This document shows positions 47,214 to 57,806 of a stretch of DNA of 64,000 bases, in pieces. Both the position numbers and the translations under genes were made by a program. Numbering within the stretch: the stretch's first letter is position 1; each line of letters opens with the position of its first letter. Under the pieces are notes generated by a model. It did no database searches, had not been told where the DNA came from, and saw nothing but the letters and a program-made list of their open reading frames with translations. This stretch comes from Thamnaconus septentrionalis (taxonomy: Eukaryota; Chordata; Actinopteri; Tetraodontiformes; Monacanthidae). Location of the stretch: assembly GCA_009823395.1 (NCBI GenBank), contig CM020513.1, positions 19,222,501 through 19,286,500 of the forward strand, in the 5' to 3' direction.

Positions 47214-49538
47214 AAGCAGAACATGTATTAGTATGCGCCACAGACGCCAATAATTTCAGACTCCAGCAGCATATCAAACACAGCAGGCAGCAGTTGGGAG
47301 AGCAGGCTGGTGCAGCACACAGGCCAGAGTGGCGCATTTCGGCTGGTGCCGCCAGTGCAAACACTGTGTGTGCGTGCAGCGCTTGCAGTGATCGGCATGA
47401 ATTCGCACAAAGGCTAAAACGGTCGATCACAAGCAGACTTTTCAACCCGTTGAAATAAGCCAACAGTTGACTTTATAAATCTTGAAATGTTGACGTAGTC
47501 CAGGCACAGCCGAGCGCAGGACTTGTGGCACCGCCAGTAGCACATTGTTCCTTGGGCCAAACCGCACTCGCCCCAACCCCCCCCAAAAATGTAATAGAAA
47601 TCTGCTCACATCTTAAAAGCTGCCCTTTGAACAAACAAACAGAAAACAAGTGCCAAAGAGGACCAGGCCAGTTTAAGGTAGCAACGTTTTCACAGTTTTT
47701 ATTACCTTTAATATCACTGGTTCTACAATGCCACTCGTAGGTTTGACAAATCTTAGTTCCACTTTAGTTTTACTGGAGTTGGAGACGAATATGTATACAA
47801 TATATAATGATATATATACACACACATATGACCAGTCCCCGTTTCACTATGTGACACCCCATAATATAATATTACCATGATATTTCACCATGTTAAAAAA
47901 AAAAAAAAAAACAAAACATGCTGGATTGCAATATAAATTGCAATCTTTAAATCTTTTCACCTATTAAGTCTCCAAGTCTTGCTAGTCATGTTTTTTATCA
48001 TTGTGACTGGGCACCCTAGACAGTGAGTATGTAGTTCTTTACAGTCAAGACCATAAAGTCAATAGATTTGAATTGAACAAGCTGATGTTATATTTGTAAC
48101 ACGAACGTAACGAATCATCAATCGCCGTTGTCTCTAAGTCAAGGTATGATTGCAGTCTCTTCTTTTTCCCTTTCACCATTTGTTGATGTGAATCGGAGCG
48201 GTTAGCACTGTCGGCGCACAGCACGGTTGTGAGTTTGATTCTGATCACCGTGCGGAGTTTCCAGGTTCTCCCCGTCTATGTTTGGATTCATGCACATCAG
48301 GCAGCTACGAAACGTGTCTGTCAATGTGAACATGTGTATGATGGGTATGGAACTGGCACTTGTCCAGGGTGTAACACTGCCCTTCCCCCAAGCCGGCTGG
48401 GAGAGACTCCATCATCCCCCGAAAAAGAAAAAAAAAAAAATCCATAATGTTAAAGTCAAAGCCCCACTGATGGTCACATCCCAAAGGAATTTGTCTCATT
48501 TCGGATTTGACTCATCCCCTGAGGGAGCAGTGAACAGCAGCAGTGCCGCCCTCGGGAATCATCGGGTAATCTGACCCCTCAAGTCCAACCCTAAATACTG
48601 AGAGCCAAGCACTCTTTACAGTCTTTGGTTTGACCTGGCTGGGGATTGAACCTGCGACACTGTATCACTAGGCCGCTGAGCTGCAATGAACTCTGCCAAG
48701 GCCAGAGAGTATAAACTGAAATATCATATTTCTAGAACAACATTTTGTTTGAACACATTTTGTTCCACTTCTGTCAATGAGACCACGAAGCTTGGCTGTT
48801 GCTCCCCCTTTGAAGATTTGCTGGCTGCTAAATTAAAAGCAGAAATCCAACTTCTAATCAACACCGAGTCAATTAAGAGCCAAGCTGGTCTCGGCTTGTC
48901 ACCAATTATCCCCCCACCACCCTTGTTTTGCCTTTCATTGATTTGGAACTAAACTGACTAGATGTAATCTGTGTTATTGTCCTTTGGCTGTTTGTCTGGA
49001 GTTATACGCCCATTAACTCAACTTCTATTTATCCACTCAAAGATAATGTGACTGTCTTCCGTAGGTTCTGTTGGTTTGTTTGTGCAAAGTGCTTTGAGAC
49101 GCCTTTTGTTCTGATTTAGCGCTGAATATATAAAAGTTGATTGTTTAAGTGATTTTGGATTTCCCACACAAAAGCACAAATGAAAGCACTCACAACAGAA
49201 ATATATTATGTCTACATAAAATGTATTGTAAAAGAAAAAAAAAAAAAACAACAAATAAATAAACAATTTTCCAAAAAATTAAATATAAATGCAATGGTAA
49301 AAGACTATTCCCTCAGGAATTACTTGGCCAATGAAGTTCATATAGTGTAATTAAATGCTATGTACCGGTAGTTAAACTTAAAATGGAAGAGAGTTTTTTT
49401 AATCACCATCAAAATATTTTGTCCACCACCCCAAATAAAGTTAAACTTCAATAACAAAGTCAGATGTAAGATGCTTGAGATGAATTGTGGCGATGTGGCA
49501 ACTAAATAGTTCTAAACTTAAAGTATTCCACCAGGTAA

Positions 49539-49592
<54 letters not shown>

Positions 49593-49755
49593 GGATAGAT
49601 AGATAGATGGATGGATGGATGGATGGATGGGTGGGTGGGTGGGTGGATGGATAGATAGATAGATAGATAGATGGATGGATGGATGGATGGATGGATGGAT
49701 GGATGGATAGATAGATAGATAGATAGATAGATAGGTGGGTGGGTGGGTGGGTGGG

Positions 49756-49811
<56 letters not shown>

Positions 49812-49874
49812 GATAGATAGGATGATAGATGATAGATAGATAGATAGATAGATGGATGGATGGATGGATGGATG

Positions 49875-49925
<51 letters not shown>

Positions 49926-52900
49926 GGATAGATGGATAGGTACAGGAGAGCAACCTTGACGGATGGAAAACACGCTCTGACTGCAAATCAGCGTTTTTCT
50001 TCAGCAAACTCCCAGAACCTCCCTCTCCTCCACGATGCCTTGCTCCCTCTCTCTATCTCAGTGTCTGCCACTGACCTCTCTCCTTAACTCTATTGTTCAC
50101 TGTAGCACATCCCTCCGTCCCCATGAAATCGCCCGGCTTCTCTTTGACAGATTGCTCGGGATTAAATCGCAGGAATCTTCATAGAGGGCCCGATAACAAA
50201 CAGGGCTGTTCTCCGTCCCCCTCTTCTTTAAATATCGTCGACATATAAATCCAGCCGGGAGACGCTCAGAGATTAATCATCTTGAAGAAAGTCTGCTCTG
50301 TCCTTTAAAAGATGCCATTCGTCACGTCTTTGACACAGCTTGCAACACTTGACCATCCCCCCTCCAAACCACCCTCGATAGTCAACTGGAGATGCTTGTT
50401 CATCCAATATTGTTCTTTTTTTTTTTTTTTTTTAAACCTGTGAATAGTTTCAGGGATAAGGTCACTTGAATAAAGTTAGAAACCAAATTCATCATAGCCC
50501 TGACCCAGCATAAATTCTGCACCGAATGCAGCTGGCCGTCTTTGGGATGGATCGGGTATGAGCATATCACCACTGTTCAGACGAACCTCGCTGGCTCCTG
50601 GTAAACTGAAGAGCTGATAATAAGATTTTCTTTGTAGCTTTATAAAAAAGTTTTTATATCATCCTTAAAGTGCATAGTGAGCTCTTACCCCCAGTTTCCT
50701 TCTCCCAGACGTAAATTAGGTCACTGTTGTACAAGACACTGCGCTAAACTAAATGGTTGACTTAAGGTTAAATTGTTGTTCAGCACTACAATATTAATGA
50801 GAAAAAAAAATCCAGCACTGACGCCACCGAGTACATAGCACATCCGTCAGAGGACCTTTGAGGAATTTTTGTAGAAAACCAATGAACATTGTTTGGCATT
50901 ATTCACTGTTGAATTGAAGATATGTATTTTGCTCAAAGTAATAATACACATTTAAAAATCTGAACAAGCATTTAACAAGAAAACACAATTTTGCCCTCTG
51001 CTCACAGGCTTCTGTAAAAACACTTGGTTTCAGCTTCTGGTTTCTGGTCTTCTTGTGCCATCCACGTTTGGTGGCCACTATACATTTATACCATAATGTG
51101 TCAGGGTAAACAGAAATACAATGAGCATGTTCAGACATGCTGAGTTGCATATGATACCGCATTTATATGTCTCTAAGCCTATCCACTTCCTCTTGTACTG
51201 TAATTTCTATTTTGACTTTCAACTGCCTTCCCTGTTAACTGGCATAGCCAAGAGCCGTTTGGCAACCAACCACCTACCATCATTTATGACGTGGAAGACA
51301 GCCATTGCTTCTCTTGATCACAAATTCCCTCTTTCTTGTCTTTCCTTGATGTCCGGTGGTTACCTTGTGCCTTCAAGGTCTCCCTGCACTCTTCCTTCTT
51401 GAAAAATACTCTCTTCTTGCTTTCTCTGTCTCCAAAAACTCCTCCTGACTTCCAAGTGCCCCCCAACTCCCTCCTGCTCTGAGCAATGGGCTAAATTTAG
51501 AGAGAGAGATTGAAATATCAAAAAAGGTATGGAAAAGATTTGGTGGTTGACTCATGTGGACTCACTGTGCCCCCTCTGAACGTCAACTGAAACTGACAGT
51601 GCAACTGGAACCATGATGAAAGAGCACATTGATTGTCAGAGAACACAGAGGCCATTGAAACTAAACACAGACCATAGTTGGTGTCAACTTAACTCTTTGC
51701 AACATTAGACTAGATCCATGATCCATGATGCTAAAAATAAAGCAAAATATTGTCCCCATGCATTGTTTGGATCTGTCTTACTTCCTGTTTTGGACTGATA
51801 ACCATCAAGCAACCACGTAAAAAGGTGCAAATGCCAAGATCAGAAAAGGGTCACTTTTAATGGTGATTGTGAGCAAACGCTCAAAAGAAAATTAGACATG
51901 GGTAACAAACTGGAATTAGGCTTCAGGAACTGTTTTGTATATCCATCTTAATCAAGTCCAGTCTTTTGCACATGCGGGTCATTTCAGGACTGTAGGCTTT
52001 TTACATGCGTCCAATGGCAGTTGCATTTAAATCATCAAACAACCATGCAAACAAAAAAGACAAAAATTATGAATTGAGGAAGAAGACACAGCTGCACAGC
52101 TGTTTTCACACCAGAGTGAAATTTGTAGGGTTAAAGTTGTGCGTGAGAATAAAAACATCATCATTTCGAGTTGCCCTGAGTTAGTGAAGTACTTCAAGAT
52201 TCGTATTGTGTTTTGCATCTCTATTGTAAAGAAAGTGGGCACGCTACGCCGCACGTGTAACGGCCTTGCCTCAGAGATGTGCTGATGTACCACCGAGCGG
52301 GCTCAGGTGATTGACAATAAAGCCCTGAGCATGCTGGGAAATGAGATAAGCCGCCTGCTGCTGTTGCTTGCTCGGCCTGCCTTTTCTTGTGGATCCCCGA
52401 AAAACCCAGGAGAGCGAACAGGAAGAGCGTGAGGCGGCGACAAAAGACGGAGAAATTATAGAGAGATTACACAGCCGGAACAGAGACAGGCGGGACAGAC
52501 AGGCGGACTGGCAAAGACGAGAGGGACGGGGGGAGAACCAGGGAGAGTAATACGCCGGGAATAAAGAGCGACAGGGCACACAGGGCTGAAGCAGACGGCA
52601 GAAAAAAGAGAGGCATTATGGGTGTCTCTCTGCCTTTACCCCTCTCTCCTCTGGACCGTTATCAGCCATCAGGGTGCTCCGTCACTCCCGATCCCATCTT
52701 CCTTAAGACAGTTTCACTCTCCACTCCCCGTCTCTGTCACTCAATCTCCTTTCACCTTGCAGTCTCACTTCACCCTCAGGCCCCGAACGGCCATTATTCC
52801 TTTATTGCCTCGAGGGTCCGCTCCACTGTGACTGTGGCGCCATGACGCGGCTTCTCGTATCCGCTTGTTTGCGACCTCCGGCAGCGTTTCGCTCGGTCAC

Positions 52901-54303
52901 GCACGCGCCTGCACATCGCCTTTCTCGGTAGCCGCCGTGCATGCGGACAGGGACGCACATCTGTGCCAGTCGCCCGTCAGATGTGCATCGTCACGCACTA
53001 AACTGACAGTCGGCGAGTTGCCGGGGGCGACGAGCAGACGTGGCCCCTGTCAGTCATGTGTCTCCGGCCCGTAATTAAAAGAGCAGACTGCCGGAGGGAA
53101 TGAACGGTGGAGTGGAAGGTAGACGGCATGTCTGCAGCGCTATTACAGACTCTTGTTGCTCTTTATACGTTTATTCTTTCCAAAGAAATGTCCGTTCACA
53201 AAGACAGTGCAAATGGTGAACACCAAGGGACAGTTATTATGAAATGACGTGAGCAAGTTAGCAACTTAGAATAGAATATGTTTACTGTCCCCCAGGGGGC
53301 CACTTGGGCAAAGTCCTTCTTGGAAATTCTAGTTACTCAGTGGCCATCTTGGGAATGCTAACGAAATAACAAAGAAGACCAGAGCCCTATCTTAATGACT
53401 AGGGGCATAATCATACCCCCGCTTTGAACGTGACAACCATGGAGAAAAGAAACACATCTATGTGATCGCCGGTGAGATCAGATACAAATCAAGGTCAAAA
53501 AACATCAACCTTAACACAGAATCACTCTTCCCCACAGGGTAGTGTTGTAGTCAAGACCGCACCAACCAAGACCAAGACATGATCAAGACTAGAGAGTATC
53601 GAGATCGAAACAAGACCCAGACATTTGGGGTTCCAGACCAAGACAAGACCAAGACTTTATATATTAAAGGAAAATAACAACAAAACAGAAAAAAATGACC
53701 AGTATCTTCTTTTAAATTCAAGTTTCAGGGTTTAGGAGTTGGTCCCAAACATGAAGTTTAAGCCATTTACAGTTTAGACATGTTTACAAGCTTGTGGCCA
53801 GAGGAATCTATGAAGGCTTGTTTAACCATTAAGGCAATACAGTATATAAATGGGATATTTATAGTCGTGTCTTGTTCATATATACAGATAATGTTCAAGC
53901 AGCCATCTCTGTGTTCTGGCTGTATGGTTTCTTTCAAACCTGATCTGCTTCCTTTATCCGGGTAGCCAGTCTGTTTTTATTCTAATATTTAATCTCTGGG
54001 AGTTTGTATGAAGTGAGATTTATAGGGCCATACTAGGTACATGTTGTTGCTCTACTTTTTAACCCCATTAGGTGGCCTTAGTCGTTCTCACTGCTTTAAT
54101 CTGTTCTAGTTCCCAGCTTATCGGTAGGTTGTGAGCTCATTATCACAGACATTCAAACGAATCAAGGTAGTTGTAACTGACGTGACTTAATGTAAATCTG
54201 TCCATGCCCGTTTCAATTGACACAAATACGTGACTTATAAACTGAATGTGCTGGGTAAACTTGAACCTTATGAAAGGAATAACAGCAATGGTCAATTTAC
54301 CTG

Positions 54304-54374
<71 letters not shown>

Positions 54375-57300
54375 TTTATTCACTGATTATTTAAAATCTT
54401 TCTTTGAGAAGCCATTCACATAGCATTTAAATTTGCATCGCTGCTGGTATGAATGTTGTTTTCATGGTCTTTTATTTCCATTGTGTAAAGATCTTAAATC
54501 TATACAATTACATCCATCATTTTGACTTCTGTCCCTTTCGACGACAGTTGTTGTGATTCTGGAACCAGAAAAGGTGCCAAAGTCATGGTTCGGCGTATCA
54601 GCATAAGATGCCACTCTGGATAGGTAGCATAAACCTCCGATGTGACAGCCTGGGCAAGAAAAGGACGGCGGCTTGTGAGGTTTGGACTTTAATCAAATTT
54701 CACTCTCACTCGAGACCTACAGTTATTCCAAACATTCCTTTGGGTAATATAGATGCAAATTGCACCTTAGCAATTTTCTGCCTCTGTTCCCTTTTTTGCC
54801 TTGTTGATCATATCTGAGGCAGGTGGCGAATGATAAGCTCATTTCGTGCTGACAAGGAGTCAAATGGCATGCAGCTAAGTCTGTCCAATAGCGACGCTTG
54901 AGAGATTGATGAGGGAGGCCCATCCAAGCAGCTCCTCTTTGACCTTGGCTTTTTGGTTTTATTATATCACACAGATCAGACCTGAGTAACTTAAGATGTC
55001 TTTTTATACCCTCAACTTAGTCTCTTTAATTCATTTTTGACTCCTGGCTGCTTAATGTTAGATTGGTTTCAGTTCTCCCTGCTTATTGGTCCCTTCTCTT
55101 CTGCAAAGCCATCGTACCATTTAATTTAAATAATAATACCGAATTGTACAAGGTTTGCCTTTTATGGCAACATTTTAAACCCCTATCTCCTTGCTTACCC
55201 GTTATACATAATGTTGTAGTGTAAATTGTTATGGCTTTTGTAACTGTTCAAAGCGATGCAGCTCATAATGATCAGAGAGAGGTCAGAGAAATTCCCACAT
55301 TTCATGTTGACAATTGCTGCATATGGAGCTTCCCCCCAACGCAAAGAGTCTTGGGGAAACTTTGATGACTATTCCAAAAAGATCCCAGCTGTACACTGAA
55401 TGTTGCCCAGCCCTTTTATGAGTTCACTTGATACTTAGCTTGAAGGTCATTCCTGGGCAGATGCTTTCATGTCTACAAAACAGCAAGATATGGCACAGTT
55501 TACAGAAGATTGATGAAAATACATTTCTTCCAACTGTTCTGAGTCTGAGTTGCATTTTGAAAAAGAAAAAAATATTTTTTTTTCTATTTGAAAATATTCT
55601 AATAGTAATAAGTGATTCTCCTAGAATTTCCAGATTAGAGCATTATCATTATATATAGCAAAAATCTCCAAATGGTCTGTCAAACCCCTGAGGTGTGTGT
55701 CATAGTGTTTAATAGTGTAGGAATTCAAAGCTAAGATTTCTACAAAGCTTGCAGGTTCGTAATATGATATGAAGATGAATATGTGACATTTCTTACATAT
55801 ATAACACATGTTCAGATAGCATTTTAAATGAATAATTTACCGATACATATTGCGTACGTGTTGGGTTTTTTTTTAGATGGAAATGCTCCTCACATGACTC
55901 GCTGCCTTTCTTTCCTGCTCGCATCCCGCTGGAGCCAGAGTATCAATACTTCATTATGAGAATCGACCCTAAAAGGGACAGGTCTTGTGTCCTAACTATC
56001 AATACATGAGTATCAGTCCACACAACACACAGCACAGTCTTTTGATAAACTGCTATATGTGCCTTTTGACATTTAACTGAACACGAGCAGACATCAAGAC
56101 GGAAATCTCTCTGATACTCATTTTGACTTATCAACACTTATTGGCTGACCTCAGGGACAAACGGTCCGAAGTTTGCTCCAGCGTTGTTCTTCAAAACCTC
56201 CAACACACTTAGGAGTAATACAGGAGTAATCGATTAGCGGTCATGAAATCGAATCTGTCGACTGGCGGCTGAATAACAGGGTGCAGGGCAGCACGTGGAG
56301 ACAATGAGGGATGAGCTCACAGGCCAGTGCAGAGCCGTTGGAAACAGACGATCAATAAAGCAAAATAAAAGAGGCTGACATGCCCAGCTCCCACAGTCCT
56401 GCACTGTTACACTGCTGTGCATCACGTGGACACATGGGAAGAGCAAGCTGAGCACCGACTGTCAAGGTTATTAGCATTACAGCACCCAGAAAATAATTTG
56501 CATTTAGTTCCTGCACTCTGTGCAAACACCAACAAGAAATATAAAGGGATTAATAATTATTTTTCCTCGGATATGGGTTGGATGATTCTCCGGGATACGT
56601 AATAGCTCTAAAGTTTAACTTTGCAGCAGTGTGACTTTTTTTTTTTTTTTTGTGAGTATAAGTTATTTACTAGTCTCAAATCTAACATAAGGGACTCAGA
56701 TGGGAAAATGTAACAACAACAGCTGGCAGATTAAAAAGTGCAGGACTCCACAAATTCATTCAGTATTTTTTCCTGCTATTTTTTCCCAAACTGATCATCC
56801 TCGTTTCCCCTCATTCATATTTATCGTGTTTTCAATAGACCAGCTCAACAACGCGTGTCAGTCTGTAAAGACTTCCACCTTTCTGTCAATATTTATAAGC
56901 CACGAGATTCGACACAACAGTGGGATGGGCAAGTAAATACGGAGCAAGAACATAATCCTGAAAATATGGTTTATTATTCAGTGTTACCACACGGAGCTTG
57001 ACTTCCACTTTAAATCCCATTTTACCCCTTATCCCTCTCATGTAGCCCTTCCCTGATGCTTTGTGTATAGATGTATGTATGTACAGGTGGAGCGAGCCTC
57101 AGCTCTTGGCGAGACAAAAGGGATTGGTGGAGCGTGAGTGAAAAGTCCCTCAAATGAAGATTTTGCAGGTGCTCTCTTAAAATGATTTATTTACCCGAAT
57201 GGCTTCCAAATCGCTGGCGATGACAATTTCTAAAATATGCCAACCATTCTGGTGTCACTTTAATGTCATCCCAGTGAATTACAACCCTTGTCTCCCCACA

Positions 57301-57806
57301 AAACTCATGCGCAAAAAATTGCTTATCACACTAATTGGTGGCTATGTAGGTAACGGTTGTTGATCTGTACGTTTTTGATTTACAATTGCTTTATGTTTTA
57401 GAATCCCATACAAAGGCATATGACGAATAGATGCTGATAACCCACACATATTGCATACATACGCTGAGGACAGTCAGCTGAATCTGCAGTAAAACAAAAT
57501 ACAGTGTGTCTGCTGAAGGGGAACCAAAAAAACAAACTTCCTTAAGAGGGCTGTCCCATCATGTGTAGCTAGATTTCAAGCACTACCCCATGTGGCTCAG
57601 TGCCAATGTGTGAGGAAGGGAAAGAGGGAAAAATGAGGAATGGGATTAGTCCCAAGTGCTAGACATGCAGTCGTGAAACAGAAAGGTAACTATAGCGGGA
57701 AACCTCTTACCGTTATAGGAGAGACGAGGCTTGCTTAGACACATGATGAAGTGAACTTCCATTTCATTGGATGCCACAGACTTGGAGCAGACAGGACACT
57801 TGAATC
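46113..57806 (-). CDS. znrf1: ZNRF1, zinc and RING finger E3 ubiquitin ligase (partial: exons 2-4)
   Basis: ZNRF1 is an N-myristoylated E3 ubiquitin ligase of endosomal, lysosomal and plasma membranes, linked to neuronal and Wallerian-degeneration signalling. Coding exons found are 57806-57711, 47141-47036 and 46170-46113. The boundary phases fit (1, 1, 2), and the joins recreate D (G|AT) and S (AG|C). Exon 2 encodes a C2HC-type zinc finger (CPVC...HFIMC); exons 3 and 4 encode the RING (CVICLEEL...[15 protein letters not shown]...CPEHPSD). Motifs such as LSKPRLSYN and CVICLEEL fit ZNRF1; ZNRF2 has LTKPRITYN and CAICLEEL. Exon 1, with the myristoylation start, was not found up to 64000 and presumably lies beyond the right edge. 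Metal-ligand residues look intact in what is visible. Confidence 0.95.
46171..47035 (-). other. znrf1: ZNRF1 intron 3
   Basis: An 865-bp intron beginning three bases before an (AC)n tract on the transcript (plus-strand (TG)n at 46996-47032). Nothing else was recognised. Confidence 0.85.
46996..47032. repeat. (TG)n microsatellite next to the ZNRF1 RING-exon donor
   Basis: A 37-nt TG run on the plus strand; on the ZNRF1 transcript it is (AC)n starting at intron position +4. It overlaps the region where U1 snRNA pairs. Confidence 0.95.
47036..47141 (-). CDS. znrf1: ZNRF1 coding exon 3 (first part of RING)
   Basis: This 106-nt exon follows an ACTTTAG acceptor (AG at 47143-47142). It encodes [18 protein letters not shown] then [16 protein letters not shown] and ends with AG of a split Ser codon. 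The donor is GTGACA, weak at +5 because an (AC)n tract begins at intron position +4. A (TG)n tract lies about 28 nt upstream of the acceptor on the transcript. Skipping would remove half of the RING and shift the frame. Confidence 0.95.
47170..47208. repeat. (CA)n microsatellite upstream of the ZNRF1 RING exon
   Basis: A 39-nt CA run on the plus strand; on the ZNRF1 transcript it is (UG)n ending about 28 nt before the 3' splice site. It is complementary to the tract at 46996-47032. Confidence 0.95.
48190..48400 (+). repeat. Teleost interspersed repeat (GGTTAGCACTGTCG... family)
   Basis: It starts with CGGTTAGCACTGTCGGCGCA and continues with GTGCGGAGTTTCCAGGTTCTC, TGTGAACATGTGTATGATGG and CTTGTCCAGGGTGTAACACTG. 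This order matches a very abundant fish repeat. It is diverged, and the family name is not assigned. Confidence 0.75.
48625..48690. repeat. Repeat fragment (GGGGATTGAACCTGCGAC type)
   Basis: GGGGATTGAACCTGCGACAC followed by TCACTAGGCCGCTGAGCTG resembles the end of a common fish dispersed repeat. It is not a tRNA gene: no cloverleaf can be drawn. Confidence 0.5.
49075..49145 (+). repeat. Repeat tail (AAAGTGCTTTGAGACG type)
   Basis: GCAAAGTGCTTTGAGACGCC, then TTAGCGCTGAATATATAAAAG and GTTGATTG. This is the typical 3' tail of an abundant teleost dispersed repeat, here without a visible 5' part. Confidence 0.65.
49538..49939. repeat. Long GATA/GGAT/GGGT compound microsatellite
   Basis: About 400 bp of AGAT units in alternating blocks with GGAT and GGGT units, with a few GATGATAG slips near 49810-49830. 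It produces long spurious open frames ([12 protein letters not shown]) on the minus strand. Confidence 0.98.
52790..53110. promoter_or_regulatory. Isolated CpG island inside ZNRF1 intron 2
   Basis: I count about 34 CpGs in 52801-53100, far above the AT-rich surroundings. The short open frame within (52865-53074) shows no recognised domain. It may be an alternative promoter or an enhancer; no clean first exon with donor was identified. Confidence 0.4.
53538..53660. repeat. Teleost 'GTTGTAGTCAAGACC' repeat fragment
   Basis: GTGTTGTAGTCAAGACCGC is followed by a chain of CAAGACCAAGACA-type units. This is a recognisable dispersed fish repeat made of short internal repeats. Family not assigned. 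Confidence 0.7.
54306..54374. repeat. (TC)n/(CA)n compound microsatellite
   Basis: A TC run broken once by ACT near 54336 passes directly into a CA run of about 18 nt. Confidence 0.95.
57711..57806 (-). CDS. znrf1: ZNRF1 coding exon 2 (zinc finger)
   Basis: This 96-nt exon starts after TCTCTTAG (AG at 57808-57807) with GA completing a Gly codon. It encodes [19 protein letters not shown] then [12 protein letters not shown], and leaves one G before a GTAAGA donor (57710-57705). Candidate zinc ligands are the two Cys of CPVC, the His of VHF and the Cys of IMC. Confidence 0.94.

Larger units (their letters stand above)
47142..57710 (-). other. znrf1: ZNRF1 intron 2
   Basis: A 10.6-kb intron. 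It contains repeat fragments (48190-48400, 48625-48690, 49075-49145, 53538-53660), the GATA/GGAT array (49538-49939), a possible conserved non-coding segment (50100-50345), an isolated CpG island (52790-53110), and a (TC)n/(CA)n compound microsatellite (54306-54374). No further exon was seen. Confidence 0.8.

Noticed and set aside
47032..47463. 143-residue minus-strand frame containing the RING sequence
   Set aside because: Only the last 35 residues are exon; the rest is intron and (GT)n translated as CVCVCV, and the end is intronic.
48625..48690. tRNA-like GATTGAACC box
   Set aside because: Resembles a B-box-like motif but no cloverleaf, and it matches a dispersed fish repeat.
49441..50007. 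188-residue minus-strand open frame of IYLSIHPS repeats
   Set aside because: It is entirely the translation of the GATA/GGAT microsatellite.
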